A DNA stretch of 64,000 nucleotides from Flavobacterium azizsancarii (GCF_027980145.1 NZ_JAMZNK010000007.1:101854-165853); one strand, 5' to 3'; positions 34,798-45,068 are shown, counted from the stretch's first letter. Program-made: numbers and translations. The notes: generated by a model not told the origin, from the sequence alone.

Positions 34798-36852
34798 ATG
34801 AATGAAAAAATAGACCAATTATCGGCAGATAATATAAGAGCTCTGGCCATTTCGATGGTCGAAAAAGCAAATTCAGGCCATCCCGGAGGATCTATGGGAG
34901 GCGCAGATTTCATGCATATTTTATATACTGAATATCTAAAATACGATCCAACAGATATGAACTGGATCTTTAGAGATCGTTTTTTTATGGATGCCGGACA
35001 TCTTTCGGCTTTAATGTATGCACAATATCATTTGCTTGGCAATTACGAAAAATCAGATCTTGAAAATTTCAGGCAATGGGGTTCTGTAACTCCCGGTCAT
35101 CCTGAAATTGATGTAAAAAGAGGGGTCGAAAATACTTCAGGACCTTTGGGTCAGGGTCATGCGATGGGAGTTGGAGCGGCAATTGCTGCGAAGTTCTTAT
35201 CAGCAAGATTTGAGAATTTATTTGATCATAAAATATATGGTTTTATAACTGATGGAGGAGTTCAGGAAGAAATCTCACAAGGCGCAGGAAGAATTGCGGG
35301 GCATCTTGGACTGAACAATTTTATTATGTTTTATGATTCAAATGATGTGCAGCTTTCGTCGATGACAGATGAGGTTACAACGGAGAATACGGCGATGAAA
35401 TATGAATCCTGGGGTTGGAAAGTAATTACAATTGATGGACATAATCATACTCATATTCGTTCAGCATTAAATGCAGCTCATGCCGAATTAGAAAGACCAA
35501 CTTTGATTATTGGGCGTACTATAATGGGAAAAGGCTGTGTAACTGCTGACGGAACTATGTACGAAGGACAATGCGAATTGCACGGAAAACCTATTGGTGC
35601 TACAAAGGCGAATTTCGAAAAAACATTGCTGAATCTTGGTGCAAATCAAGAAGATTCATTTGCAGTTTATAACGATGTTGCAGTTCATTATAAAGAAATT
35701 TTAAAAAATAAAACAGAAGAAGCTTCGAATAGAAAAGTACAAATCTCAGCCTGGAAAAAACAGAATCCTGAATTGGCAACAAAGATGAAACATTTTTTTA
35801 ATGGAGATCTTCCCACTCTGGATTTTGCCGGTATTACTCAAAAAGCAAATGCAGCAACTCGTGATGCATCGGCGGCAGTTCTGGGATATTTGGCTGAAAA
35901 TGTAGAGAACATGATTGTTTCTTCGGCAGATTTATCCAATAGTGACAAAACAGATGGTTTCCTGAAAAAATCTTCGATTTTACAAAAGAATAATTTCAAA
36001 GGAGGATTTTTACAAGCCGGTGTTGCCGAATTGACGATGGCAGCAATTGCGAACGGAATGGCGCTTCATGGTGGTGTTATCACCGTTGTGGCAACGTTTT
36101 TTGTGTTTTCAGATTATATGAAACCGGCAATTCGTTTGGCGGCAATTCAGGAATTACCGGTAAAATATGTCTGGACACACGATTCTTTTCGCGTAGGCGA
36201 AGATGGGCCAACACACCAGCCAATCGAGCAGGAAGCCCAAATTAGATTATTGGAAAAAATTAAAAATCATTCCGGCGCTCAGAGTTTATTGGCTTTGCGT
36301 CCGGCAGATGCTGTCGAAACTTCGGTTGCGTGGCAAATGGCACTTGAAAATAAAAAGACACCAACAGGTTTAATTCTTTCCAGACAAGATATCAAAGATC
36401 TTCCAACAAATGGGAAATCAAGATTTGAGGAAGCTTCCCAGGCTAAAAAAGGAGGTTATCTGGTAAAATCAAATCAGAATCCAGATATCACTTTGATCGC
36501 AAACGGATCAGAAGTTGCAACACTTATAGAAGCCGCAAATGAGCTCGAAAAGGATTTTAAATTAAATATAAATGTGGCTTCTATTATTTCAGAAGGACTT
36601 TTTAGAACTCAATCTTTAGAATATCAGGAAAGCGTTATTCCAAAAAATTCATTGGTCTTTGGGCTTACTGCGGGACTTCCTGTTAATTTAGAAAATCTGG
36701 CGGGCAGTAACGGAAAGGTCTTTGGATTGGATCATTTTGGCTATTCAGCACCGGCATCAGTTTTAGATCAGAAATTTGGATTCACGAGTGAAAATGCCCG
36801 TAAAGAGATCCTTAAATATTTAGAAGAAAACAATTATAACTTATCAAAATAA
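34798..36852 (+). CDS. tkt: Transketolase
   Basis: 684 residues, full-length enzyme. The N-terminal domain opens with SADNIRALAISMVEKANSGHPGGSMGGADF; thiamine-diphosphate binding is in FITDGGVQEEISQGAGRIAGHLGLNNFIMFYDSNDVQ; the central domain has HDSFRVGEDGPTHQPIEQEAQIRLL. It moves two-carbon units between sugar phosphates, so xylulose-5-phosphate from arabinose enters central metabolism. The operator and the following aldolase gene (9-nt gap) show an inducible unit rather than only housekeeping. Confidence 0.93.
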   Translation: MNEKIDQLSADNIRALAISMVEKANSGHPGGSMGGADFMHILYTEYLKYDPTDMNWIFRDRFFMDAGHLSALMYAQYHLLGNYEKSDLENFRQWGSVTPGHPEIDVKRGVENTSGPLGQGHAMGVGAAIAAKFLSARFENLFDHKIYGFITDGGVQEEISQGAGRIAGHLGLNNFIMFYDSNDVQLSSMTDEVTTENTAMKYESWGWKVITIDGHNHTHIRSALNAAHAELERPTLIIGRTIMGKGCVTADGTMYEGQCELHGKPIGATKANFEKTLLNLGANQEDSFAVYNDVAVHYKEILKNKTEEASNRKVQISAWKKQNPELATKMKHFFNGDLPTLDFAGITQKANAATRDASAAVLGYLAENVENMIVSSADLSNSDKTDGFLKKSSILQKNNFKGGFLQAGVAELTMAAIANGMALHGGVITVVATFFVFSDYMKPAIRLAAIQELPVKYVWTHDSFRVGEDGPTHQPIEQEAQIRLLEKIKNHSGAQSLLALRPADAVETSVAWQMALENKKTPTGLILSRQDIKDLPTNGKSRFEEASQAKKGGYLVKSNQNPDITLIANGSEVATLIEAANELEKDFKLNINVASIISEGLFRTQSLEYQESVIPKNSLVFGLTAGLPVNLENLAGSNGKVFGLDHFGYSAPASVLDQKFGFTSENARKEILKYLEENNYNLSK

Positions 36853-36861
36853 CAGAAAGAA

Positions 36862-37518
36862 ATGAAATTTTTTATAGACACAGCAAACTTAAAAGATATT
36901 AAAGAAGCCAATGATTTAGGCGTTTTAGATGGTGTAACCACAAACCCTTCGTTAATGGCCAAGGAAGGAATTACAGGAGCTCAGAATATTCTGGACCATT
37001 ATATTAAGATCTGTGAATTGGTTGATGGTGATGTAAGTGCCGAAGTAATTTCGACAGATTTTGAAGGCATGATTGCAGAAGGAGAAAAGCTGGCGGCATT
37101 GCACCCGCAGATTGTGGTAAAAATCCCGATGATCAAAGATGGTGTAAAAGCAATCAGGTATTTTTCGAATAAAGGAATCAGAACCAATTGTACACTGGTG
37201 TTTTCTGTTGGTCAGGCATTATTGGCGGCAAAAGCGGGAGCAACGTATGTATCGCCATTTATTGGCCGTCTTGATGATGTTTCTACTGACGGGATGGTGC
37301 TGATTGAAGATATCAGATTGATTTATGATAATTATGGTTACGAAACCCAAATACTGGCAGCTTCAGTGCGTAATGTAATGCACATTATAAATTGTGCCAA
37401 AATTGGTTCAGATGTTATCACCGGACCATTGAGTGCAATTGAAGGTTTGCTAAAACATCCGCTAACGGATATTGGGTTAGCTACTTTTTTGGCTGATTAT
37501 CAAAAAGGAAATAGTTAA
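36862..37518 (+). CDS. fsa: Fructose-6-phosphate aldolase/transaldolase (TalC type)
   Basis: 218 residues, the length of FSA/small transaldolases. [36 protein letters not shown] opens the barrel, and the Schiff-base Lys is in [10 protein letters not shown] (about residues 82-91). The C-terminus ([30 protein letters not shown]) is typical of this type. It exchanges three-carbon units (transaldolase) or cleaves fructose-6-phosphate. With transketolase nine bases upstream, it closes the non-oxidative pentose phosphate route. True transaldolase or FSA activity cannot be told from sequence alone. Confidence 0.85.
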   Translation: MKFFIDTANLKDIKEANDLGVLDGVTTNPSLMAKEGITGAQNILDHYIKICELVDGDVSAEVISTDFEGMIAEGEKLAALHPQIVVKIPMIKDGVKAIRYFSNKGIRTNCTLVFSVGQALLAAKAGATYVSPFIGRLDDVSTDGMVLIEDIRLIYDNYGYETQILAASVRNVMHIINCAKIGSDVITGPLSAIEGLLKHPLTDIGLATFLADYQKGNS

Positions 37519-37912
37519 AGTAATTTTTTTTGGCCCACGGATTTAACGGATGAAATTGGTTGTCGCAGATTTAATTTTTTTTAAAAGGGATAGCAAATTT
37601 AAATTTATCAGGCAGATCTGATAAGGATAAAAACCCGTGAAAATCAGTTTAATTTGTTTGATCCGTGGCTAATTATAAATAATAATTTTTGTTTAGTTTT
37701 TTAGTAATTTTATTTGAAGAAAAAACCCTGAGAGTTTGTGGCTTTCAGGGTTTTATTTTTATTTGTTTTTTCACGCAGATTTTACAGATTCATACAGATT
37801 TAAATTTAGATCTGCTCTAATCTGCAAAATCTGCGTGAAACTTTTTTAATCTTAATATTTGTCATTTAAAAAAATCAGTGAAAATCAGTTTAATCCGTGG
37901 GCTAAACTTTCT
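37519..37912. repeat. 394-nt convergent gap with hairpins and CACGCAGATT repeats
   Basis: No ORF. It holds a terminator (37,722-37,754) and a 22-bp inverted repeat with one mismatch (37,769-37,790 and 37,819-37,840; TTCACGCAGATTTT and complement). Imperfect copies of CGTGAAAATCAGTTTAAT occur at about 37,636 and 37,876, in the same family as sequences near 8371 and 9615. It separates convergent fsa and araR. Confidence 0.7.
37722..37754. terminator. Bidirectional terminator between fsa and araR
   Basis: AAAACCCTGA (37,722-37,731) and TCAGGGTTTT (37,745-37,754) form a 10-bp stem with A- and T-tracts on the outside. It serves the convergent tkt-fsa and araR transcripts. Confidence 0.8.
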
Positions 37913-38608
37913 CTACAAATTCAATACAAAATCGTTAAGTAATTTTTCCTCATATTTTTCCTTGTTAAAAGTGTATAGATAAGATCCTTTGCGGGAAGAC
38001 TGCATATCTTTTTCCTCTAATTTATTTAGAATTTCTAAAGAATTGATCTTGCTGATAAAGTTTCGTTTGTCTAATTCCTTGCTTAAGATTGCTTCATATA
38101 ATTCTAACAATTGACGCATGGTAAATTTTTCCGGCAACAACTCAAAACCAATTGGTTTTATCGAAGTTCTGTAACGAAGTCTTCTAATTGCTTGCTGTAC
38201 CATTTCGTCATGGTCAAAAATCAAATTTGGGGCATCCGTAATACTAAACCATTGTGCGTGATAATTCTTGATCAATTCAGCATTATGATTTTCGATATTA
38301 ATCAAAGCATAATAAGAAACTGAAATGGTTCTTTCTACAGGATCACGATCGATTTCGCTATACGCATATAATTGCTCCATATAGATATCGTTTAAACCGG
38401 TATAGGTATTTAAGATTCTGATAGCAGCATGATCTAAAACTTCATCGCGTTTTAGAAAACCTCCAATCAAAGACCATTTTCCCTTTTCAGGCTCAAAATC
38501 TCTCTTGATTAAAAGGATTTTCAACCCCTCATGGTCGAATCCAAAAATGATACAATCTACTGCTAATAAGACTTTATCTGCAGTGCTATAACTGTTTAGC
38601 ATATTCAA
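37913..38608 (-). CDS. araR: AraR-type arabinose regulator (Nudix-fold repressor, NrtR family)
   Basis: 231 residues. The N-terminal Nudix fold has a degenerate Nudix box (GGFLKRDEVLDHAAIRILNTYTGL, 49-72) without the catalytic Glu pair, so it should bind rather than hydrolyse its ligand. The C-terminal winged helix includes GFELLPEKFTMRQLLELYEAILSKELDKRNFISKI, standard for NrtR-like regulators. In Bacteroides the homologous AraR represses arabinose genes and responds to L-arabinose. A matching operator lies 49 nt upstream (autoregulation), and more sites occur in front of susC, tkt, araB, GH97 and the symporter. Confidence 0.88.
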   Translation of the reverse strand: MNMLNSYSTADKVLLAVDCIIFGFDHEGLKILLIKRDFEPEKGKWSLIGGFLKRDEVLDHAAIRILNTYTGLNDIYMEQLYAYSEIDRDPVERTISVSYYALINIENHNAELIKNYHAQWFSITDAPNLIFDHDEMVQQAIRRLRYRTSIKPIGFELLPEKFTMRQLLELYEAILSKELDKRNFISKINSLEILNKLEEKDMQSSRKGSYLYTFNKEKYEEKLLNDFVLNL

Positions 38609-38656
38609 TTTTTTATTGGTAAATATATAAACTTCCTAATTCGTTTCATAATTTAT

Positions 38657-38675
38657 TAATGTAGATTTTACACTT
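38657..38675. promoter_or_regulatory. Candidate AraR operator at araR (autoregulation)
   Basis: TAATGTAGATTTTACACTT, 49 nt upstream of the araR start. Contains TGT...TTTTACACTT as in the other sites. Confidence 0.65.
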
Positions 38676-38952
38676 ACATTAATTCCTACTCAAAAATAGA
38701 GTTAAAAAAACAACTTTTCACATAAAATTAATGACGACTTTTTCTTTTTGTGATTTTTTTAAGAGCAAAACAGGATAGATACAGGATACTTTTTTGAAAA
38801 AATGTACAAACAAAATTTGAAAATTAGTAGTCAAAATCAGTTTTTATTTACAAAAATAACGATTTTATTCCCTTCAAATATTTATAAAAAAGCCTATTTA
38901 GTAAATTTTTTCAGACTCCCTTTTTTTGATTAAAAAGAGCCTTTTTGATAAA

Positions 38953-38971
38953 AAGTGTAGATTTTACACAA
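38953..38971. promoter_or_regulatory. Candidate AraR operator in the araR-susC gap
   Basis: AAGTGTAGATTTTACACAA, differing from the consensus in the last two bases. It lies about 150 nt upstream of the next site and may allow cooperative binding or looping in the 562-nt divergent region. The rest of this region is AT-rich without an ORF. Confidence 0.6.
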
Positions 38972-39117
38972 ATAAGTATTAGAAAAGAGCTTTCTTTTTG
39001 AAATAAACGTGATTTTTTAAATGTTATGTTTACACTTAATTTGCGATATGCATTTTTTTTACAACCTTTTTTTGTGAAATTAATTTGTTTTTGAGGTTTT
39101 TTTTTATTTAAATTTAC

Positions 39118-39136
39118 AAATGTAGAATTAACACTT
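39118..39136. promoter_or_regulatory. Candidate AraR operator upstream of the SusC-like gene
   Basis: AAATGTAGAATTAACACTT, 34 nt ahead of the SusC-type start. It has one base changed in the TTTTACACTT half (TTAACACTT). Confidence 0.65.
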
Positions 39137-39170
39137 ATAATTATACGCTAACCAACTTAAACTAACCAAT

Positions 39171-42100
39171 ATGATAACAAACCAAAAATTATTTTTTTAT
39201 TGCAATTTTTTATTGCCAAAAAAAGAATGGCTTTTAGCATTAATAATGCTAGTATTTTCAGCCCATCAAATGTCGGCGCAGGACAAATTGATTGGTGGAG
39301 TTGTTACTTCGGCTCAGGACAAACTGCCTTTGCCGGGTGTAAATATTTTGATAAAAGGAACCAAAACAGTTGTTACAAGTGGTTTTGATGGAGAATATTC
39401 GATTAAAGCATCTCCAAATGATGTTTTAGTCTTTTCATTTATAGGATTTCAAAATCAGGAAATATCAGTAGGAAATCAAACAAAAGTGAATGTTGCTTTG
39501 AGCGAAGACACAAATAAACTAAATGAGGTAGTAGTTGTAGGATACGGAACACAAAAGAAATCTGATCTTACAGGTTCGATAAGTGTGGTTGATATGGAAG
39601 CTGCTAAAAAAACGATAACCTATGATCCTGCAAAAATGCTTCAGGGCCAGGTTGCCGGTGTTACAGTACAATCGTCAGGAGAACCAGGAGGTTTTGTAAA
39701 TGTAAAAATCAGAGGTATAAATTCATTTACAAACAACAATCCTCTTTTTGTTATTGACGGAATGATCGTTGATAGTCCAAATGATTTTGCGCCTGGTGAT
39801 ATCGAATCGATGCAAGTTCTAAAGGATGCATCCTCGGCTGCTATTTATGGAGTTCAGGGAGCAAACGGAGTTGTAATTATCACGACCAAAAAAGGTAAAA
39901 ATGGCAAACTTGACATTAAATTCAAATCATTAGTAGGACTTCAGAATGTGGCTAAAAAATGGGACCTGACAGACAGAGTCGGCTATCAGAAAATTACAAC
40001 TGCTGCCGAATTAAATGCCGGATTAACTGTTGCTCCGGGAAATGACCCAACAAGTCCTTCTTATATAAAAAATGTAAATACAGATTGGCAAAAAGAGGCT
40101 TTTCAGACAGGGATTATCCAAAATCAATCGCTTACACTTAATGGCGGAGCTGAGAATTTAGGCTATAATATGAATGTAGATTATTTTAAAAATACAAGCT
40201 ATTTAAATTCTCCGCAAGATTATGAAAGATTATCGACCAATTTAAATTTATACGGTAAAAAAGGAAAATTTAAATACGGTTCTAAGATAGGTTATACACA
40301 ATCTGACAAAGAGAATTTCAACGAATATAATGCAGGTCAATCAGCGATTGTTGATTTGCTGGGCGCTATTCCAACAATGCCTGTTTATGATCCAAACAGA
40401 CTTGGCGGTTACGGTGGTACAGATGTTTTAACGCAAAGAGCCATTTCGATGAATGTAATTGGGTTTAATAATTTAATAACGAATAACGGAAAAAGAAATC
40501 GTTTCATTGGAGATATCTGGGGAGAACTTGAAATCGTTAAAGGACTTAAATATAAACTAGATGTAAGTTATGATAGATTAGATTGGCAAAACAGAAAATT
40601 TAATCCACCAAGCAATCTAGGATGGTACTATATTACAACGAATGAGAAAGCTGCATTAGATCTTGAAACCGGAAATCAGACCAGAACATTCCTGAATAAT
40701 TTATTGACATATGAAGTTTCACTTGGTAAACATAAAATTGATGCGCTAGCGGGGTGGATTCAGGAGAAAAAGGATTTTTATAAACTATGGAATAAAGGTG
40801 TTGGCTATACGCCGGGAGAGATCAGTCAACTTCAATATGCTGATTCAAGAGATGGAGGAGAATATAAAAGTACGATTACGAATATTTCGTATTTAAGCCG
40901 ATTAAATTATTCTTATGATGATCGTTATTTTATTACCGGAAACTTCAGACAAGATAAAACATCACTTTTTAGTGAAGAGAATAATACAGGTAATTTCTAC
41001 TCTTTTTCAGGAGCGTGGAAATTGAGTAACGAAAAGTTTATTCACTTACCGGAATGGTGGAATACAATTAAACTTAGAGGAGGTTATGGTATTTTAGGAA
41101 ATAATACGATTGGAGTATATGCGTATTCACCAACTATTAATGCTTTTGCAGGATATGATTTTAACAATGCATTAGCACCTGGAACTACGGTAGTAAGCGC
41201 AATTGATCCGGATGTGCACTGGGAAGAAACTTCGACTTCGAATGTTGCTCTTGAGTTAGGATTCTTTAATAACGATTTACAAATTACGGCGGAATATTAT
41301 CAAAAAAAATCTACGGATTTATTAATTGGAGTTCCGTTGCCTTTTTCAACAGGAGCATTTCCGGCAAACGTAGTAACAAATGCAGGAGCAGTTAAAAACA
41401 GTGGTTTAGAATTTTCAGCAAGTTATAACAATAACCATCATAAATTTAAATATAGCGTTTCGGCCAATGTAGGAACTTTAAAAAATGAGGTTTTACAAAT
41501 TGGCCGTGACGGAAATCCAATTTACGGGGCAGCTTCAAAAACAGAAGTAGGAAGATCTATTGGTGAACTTTTTGCTTATGAAACGGCAGGGATTTTTCAG
41601 AATGCTGCAGATTTAGCTGCGTCACCAACGCAAACTAATGCAGGTATTGGAGATATTAAGTTCAAAGATGTAAATGGCGATGGTAAAATTACAGATGCAG
41701 ACAGAACTTTTCAGGGAGTTGCGATTCCAAAATACAGTTACGGATTTAATTTTAGTGCTAATTATAAAAACTTCGACTTTTCGATGTTTTGGCAAGGAAG
41801 CGGTGGAAACAAGGTGTTCAATGGATTGTACCGCAATTTAATGACAGAACAATACGGAAACAGCAGTGTTGATGCATTGAATTACTGGACTCCAACAAAT
41901 ACAAATACAGATGTACCACGTCCGATCATTGGAGATCCAAATGCAAATTCAAGAGACTCTAACAGATTTATTGAAAGTGGCGATTATATCAAATTGCAAA
42001 CATTGGAAATAGGATATTTAATCCCTGTTCCTAAAGACACTTTTATTCAAAAAGCGAAGATATTTATCAACGGACAAAATTTATTAATTATTAGTAAATA

Positions 42101-42215
42101 CAAAGGCTACGATCCGGATTTTAATTACAATGACGGATTATTTTCCAGAGGATACGATGCGGGATCTTTCCCTAATCCAAGAACAATTTCTATGGGTGTT
42201 GAAGTAAATTTTTAA
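39171..42215 (+). CDS. SusC-like TonB-dependent outer-membrane receptor
   Basis: 1014 residues. After an N-terminal signal (MALALIMLVF-type segment ending QMSAQ, ~residue 36), a carboxypeptidase-regulatory-like domain (GGVVTSAQDKLPLPGVNILIKGT), then the plug (VVVVGYGTQKKSDLTGSISVV, IRGINSFTNNNPLFVIDG) and a beta-barrel ending ISMGVEVNF. It imports oligosaccharides with the following SusD-like protein using TonB energy. The hexapeptide SAQDKL occurs twice near the N-terminus. Operator 34 nt upstream indicates AraR control; substrate by context is arabino-oligosaccharide. Confidence 0.93.
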   Translation: MITNQKLFFYCNFLLPKKEWLLALIMLVFSAHQMSAQDKLIGGVVTSAQDKLPLPGVNILIKGTKTVVTSGFDGEYSIKASPNDVLVFSFIGFQNQEISVGNQTKVNVALSEDTNKLNEVVVVGYGTQKKSDLTGSISVVDMEAAKKTITYDPAKMLQGQVAGVTVQSSGEPGGFVNVKIRGINSFTNNNPLFVIDGMIVDSPNDFAPGDIESMQVLKDASSAAIYGVQGANGVVIITTKKGKNGKLDIKFKSLVGLQNVAKKWDLTDRVGYQKITTAAELNAGLTVAPGNDPTSPSYIKNVNTDWQKEAFQTGIIQNQSLTLNGGAENLGYNMNVDYFKNTSYLNSPQDYERLSTNLNLYGKKGKFKYGSKIGYTQSDKENFNEYNAGQSAIVDLLGAIPTMPVYDPNRLGGYGGTDVLTQRAISMNVIGFNNLITNNGKRNRFIGDIWGELEIVKGLKYKLDVSYDRLDWQNRKFNPPSNLGWYYITTNEKAALDLETGNQTRTFLNNLLTYEVSLGKHKIDALAGWIQEKKDFYKLWNKGVGYTPGEISQLQYADSRDGGEYKSTITNISYLSRLNYSYDDRYFITGNFRQDKTSLFSEENNTGNFYSFSGAWKLSNEKFIHLPEWWNTIKLRGGYGILGNNTIGVYAYSPTINAFAGYDFNNALAPGTTVVSAIDPDVHWEETSTSNVALELGFFNNDLQITAEYYQKKSTDLLIGVPLPFSTGAFPANVVTNAGAVKNSGLEFSASYNNNHHKFKYSVSANVGTLKNEVLQIGRDGNPIYGAASKTEVGRSIGELFAYETAGIFQNAADLAASPTQTNAGIGDIKFKDVNGDGKITDADRTFQGVAIPKYSYGFNFSANYKNFDFSMFWQGSGGNKVFNGLYRNLMTEQYGNSSVDALNYWTPTNTNTDVPRPIIGDPNANSRDSNRFIESGDYIKLQTLEIGYLIPVPKDTFIQKAKIFINGQNLLIISKYKGYDPDFNYNDGLFSRGYDAGSFPNPRTISMGVEVNF

Positions 42216-42245
42216 ACTAGCCTAATCAATTAAAAACGTATTAAA

Positions 42246-43808
42246 ATGAAATATAAAATATTTAACTATATAACGGTTTTCTTTTCAGTAACTGTGCTAA
42301 CAACAAGTTGCGTTGATAATGAAGACTTACTTCAGGTTGATCCTAATGTTGAAACAGCAGGCTCATTCTGGAAAACAGATGAGGATGCGGTTGCAGGTAT
42401 AAACGCTGTTTATAGTAGTTTAATAACGGATGGTACTTATATGCGAAGTACCCCTTTATTATTAGATGCAAGATCTGATGATGCCCGCACGAATAGTCCT
42501 TGGGGATCGATGTATAATGCAGGCAGATTCAATTCAAATGTAGCTGATGCTTCCATATATGGCTGGGCTTACGAAACCTATTATCAGGGAATTTACCGTG
42601 CGAATCAAGTTTTGGCAAATGTTCCAAATATCGCAATGACTAATGCAGCGCTAAAAAACAGAATTTTAGGGCAGGCTTATTTTTTGAGAGGACTTTACTT
42701 ATTTCATGCAGTAAACATGTTTAAAAACGTGCCGGTTCCAAGAAACATTGCAGTAAAATATCCACAGAAAACAGAAGCAGAAGGTTGGGCACAAGTCATT
42801 GCAGATTTTACAGCTGCGGCGGAGTTATTACCTGCTTCATACGCTAGTGTTTCAGGTTTAGATAGCGGGGAGGCAGGACGCGCAACAAAAGGGGCGGCTC
42901 TGGGGTATCTGGGAAAAGCGTATTTGTTTACTAAGGATTTTGATAAAGCCAAAGCTACTTTCAAACAAGTTATAGACTTAGGCGTTTATTCCTTAGTATC
43001 AAACTATCGCGATAATTTTACAACTGCTAATGAAAATAATTCAGAGTCACTTTTTGAAGTACAAATGAGCAGAGAGGCCGGAGGCGTTGCATTAGGCTGG
43101 GGAGGTATTCCAGCTTCAAATTGGGGGAAAACTTCAGCGCGCGCTATCACTTATGCACCAAGAGGTTTTGGATGGACGGATGTGCAGCCTTCGCATGCAT
43201 TATTCAACGAATTTCATGATGAGAAAACCCAATCAGGAGATCTGGATCCTCGTTTAGATGCCACTATATTTTACAATAAACCAGGCGGGATGAAATTGTA
43301 TGGACAAGATTTTGCAACGTACTACGCAAAAAGCCCTGCTGATTTGAATGATATATTCTGTAGAAAATATCAAAATTCAGATGGAGAATTTGAAAGCGAA
43401 ATGGATTGGCGTTCAGGTATTAATGAACGTTTATTAAGATATGCCGATATCCTTTTAATGTATGCCGAGACTTTAAATGAAACTGGTGATACTCCTGGGG
43501 CATACGGATATATTCAAATGGTAAGAAACAGAGTTGGTTTACCAAATTTAGCCACTACAAAACCAGGAATGTCACAAGCTCAAATGAGAGAACAAATAGG
43601 GCACGAAAGATTCCTGGAGTTCCCACTTGAAGGACACCGTTTTGATGATATTCGTCGTTGGGGATGGTTGCAGGATGCTACAAAATTAGCTTGGTTAAGA
43701 TCCAGGGATGCTGAGTTTAATTCGTATACAGCGGGAAGAGAATTTTATCCAATTCCGCAATTAGAAATGGATAACAATCCCGGAACAATACAGAATGATA
43801 GTTATTAA
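42246..43808 (+). CDS. SusD/RagB-like surface glycan-binding lipoprotein
   Basis: 520 residues. Type II signal with lipobox TTSC, followed by acidic VDNEDLL, which fits surface export. The SusD body follows with the C-terminal RagB/SusD motifs (RLLRYADILLMYAETLNETGDTPGAYGYIQMVRNRVGLP, then FPLEGHRFDDIRRWG). It caps the SusC pore and delivers the glycan. It starts 30 nt after susC. No additional SusE/F-like surface binder is present in this locus. Confidence 0.93.
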   Translation: MKYKIFNYITVFFSVTVLTTSCVDNEDLLQVDPNVETAGSFWKTDEDAVAGINAVYSSLITDGTYMRSTPLLLDARSDDARTNSPWGSMYNAGRFNSNVADASIYGWAYETYYQGIYRANQVLANVPNIAMTNAALKNRILGQAYFLRGLYLFHAVNMFKNVPVPRNIAVKYPQKTEAEGWAQVIADFTAAAELLPASYASVSGLDSGEAGRATKGAALGYLGKAYLFTKDFDKAKATFKQVIDLGVYSLVSNYRDNFTTANENNSESLFEVQMSREAGGVALGWGGIPASNWGKTSARAITYAPRGFGWTDVQPSHALFNEFHDEKTQSGDLDPRLDATIFYNKPGGMKLYGQDFATYYAKSPADLNDIFCRKYQNSDGEFESEMDWRSGINERLLRYADILLMYAETLNETGDTPGAYGYIQMVRNRVGLPNLATTKPGMSQAQMREQIGHERFLEFPLEGHRFDDIRRWGWLQDATKLAWLRSRDAEFNSYTAGREFYPIPQLEMDNNPGTIQNDSY

Positions 43809-43889
43809 AGTTTTCAGTCGCAGTCACAGTTTGTAGTCACATTCTACACTGAAAAACTGAAAACTGAGACTGCAAACTGCAACTAAGAA
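43809..43889. repeat. Dispersed repeat between SusD-like and GH43 genes
   Basis: AGTTTTCAGTCGCAG at 43,809-43,823 begins a G/A-rich block with a loosely complementary arm (CTGAAAACTGAGACTGCAAACTGCAAC, about 43,858-43,884). Two further copies of the same 15-mer occur at 49,485-49,499 and 49,516-49,530. It separates the transporter genes from the hydrolase genes and may form a hairpin. Confidence 0.65.
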
Positions 43890-43997
43890 TACTAATATCA
43901 TGTAGAGACCTAAAAATTTTTACATGATATTATCTTAAAAATATAGAATGAGATTTTAAGAGATAATTATTAACACAAAGACTAAAAATTATAACAA

Positions 43998-45008
43998 ATG
44001 AAAACAATTACAAGTTTGGTTTTATTAGCAGTATTATTAGTAAGTTGTCAAAATGAAGATGTCATAATCCCTTCCAATGAGGATGCAGCCGCAATTGCAG
44101 CAACTCAAAATTCTCAAACAAAAAATCTAACAGAAAAAACAGTTACCGGAACAGTTCCGTCACACGATCCAAGCACAATTGTAAAAAGCGGAGTCAATTA
44201 TTATGTCTTTACAACAGGCGATAATATCCCAATGACCTACTCTACAAACTTAACAACCTGGACTTGGGGAGCATCAGTATTTACTTCTACACCAAGTTGG
44301 ATCACAGGATATGTTCCCGGTTTTGTAAAAACATTTTGGGCGCCGGATGTAGCCTGGTTCAACAATCGATGGAACATGTATTATTCCTGTTCTACTTTTG
44401 GTTCAGCCACATCAGCAATTGGTTTGGTAACTGCTCCGGCCATCAGTGCTTCAGCAGGAACAACCTGGACAGACAGAGGCGTTGTTGTTTCGTCGTCTTC
44501 GGCTTCAGATGTAAATGCAATTGACCCTTCAATATTAGTAGACGGAAGCAACGTTTATATGGCTTACGGTTCCTGGCATGCCGGAATTGGAGTTATTCAA
44601 ATTAATCCATCGACAGGAAAAACAACAGGAAGCAGAACCATTGTAGCAGGCGGAAGCAGCGCCAGTTGGGAAGCTCCTTGTTTAATCAAAGAAGGAAGTT
44701 ATTACTACATGTTCGTTAACCGAGGCAATTGCTGTAATGGAGTAAACAGTACCTATTATATTGTAGTAGGTCGTTCGACAAGTCCGTTTGGACCATTTGT
44801 AGACAAAAACGGAACAGCACTGACAAGTGGCGGTGGAACAACAGTTTTGGCTACACAAGGAAACTATATAGGACCAGGACATTTATCCAGAATTGTAGGA
44901 ACCCAAAAAGGATCTGTTCATTATTATGACGGAGCCGATAGCGGAAATCCAAAGCTCGAAATCGTCTATTTTACATGGTCATCAGGATGGCCAACACTTT
45001 CGTATTAA
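43998..45008 (+). CDS. GH43 arabinan endo-1,5-alpha-L-arabinosidase, lipoprotein
   Basis: 336 residues. Lipobox LVSC (Cys17) followed by QNEDV, which suggests surface display. The GH43 five-bladed propeller has base Asp57 (SHDPSTI), Asp176 (NAIDPSI) and acid Glu225 (SWEAP). FWAPDVAWFNNRWNMYYS and YGSWHAGIGVIQ are typical of endo-arabinanases. It cleaves alpha-1,5-linked arabinan backbone outside the cell to make importable oligosaccharides. First hydrolase in the PUL. Confidence 0.87.
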   Translation: MKTITSLVLLAVLLVSCQNEDVIIPSNEDAAAIAATQNSQTKNLTEKTVTGTVPSHDPSTIVKSGVNYYVFTTGDNIPMTYSTNLTTWTWGASVFTSTPSWITGYVPGFVKTFWAPDVAWFNNRWNMYYSCSTFGSATSAIGLVTAPAISASAGTTWTDRGVVVSSSSASDVNAIDPSILVDGSNVYMAYGSWHAGIGVIQINPSTGKTTGSRTIVAGGSSASWEAPCLIKEGSYYYMFVNRGNCCNGVNSTYYIVVGRSTSPFGPFVDKNGTALTSGGGTTVLATQGNYIGPGHLSRIVGTQKGSVHYYDGADSGNPKLEIVYFTWSSGWPTLSY

Positions 45009-45019
45009 AAACACTATTT

Positions 45020-45047
45020 AGAGGAAAGTTTCATATCGCTTTCCTCT
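45020..45047 (+). terminator. Intergenic hairpin after the first GH43 gene
   Basis: AGAGGAAAG (45,020-45,028) pairs with CTTTCCTCT (45,039-45,047), followed by TTATAA. A 9-bp stem 11 nt after the stop; it may attenuate or process the long PUL transcript rather than fully terminate it. Confidence 0.6.
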
Positions 45048-45068
45048 TTATAACTTATAAATAAAACT

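Noticed and set aside
39171..39400. Duplicated SAQDKL hexapeptide near the SusC N-terminus as a regulatory signal
   Set aside because: Probably a chance or slippage duplication at the signal peptide boundary; no wider pattern.
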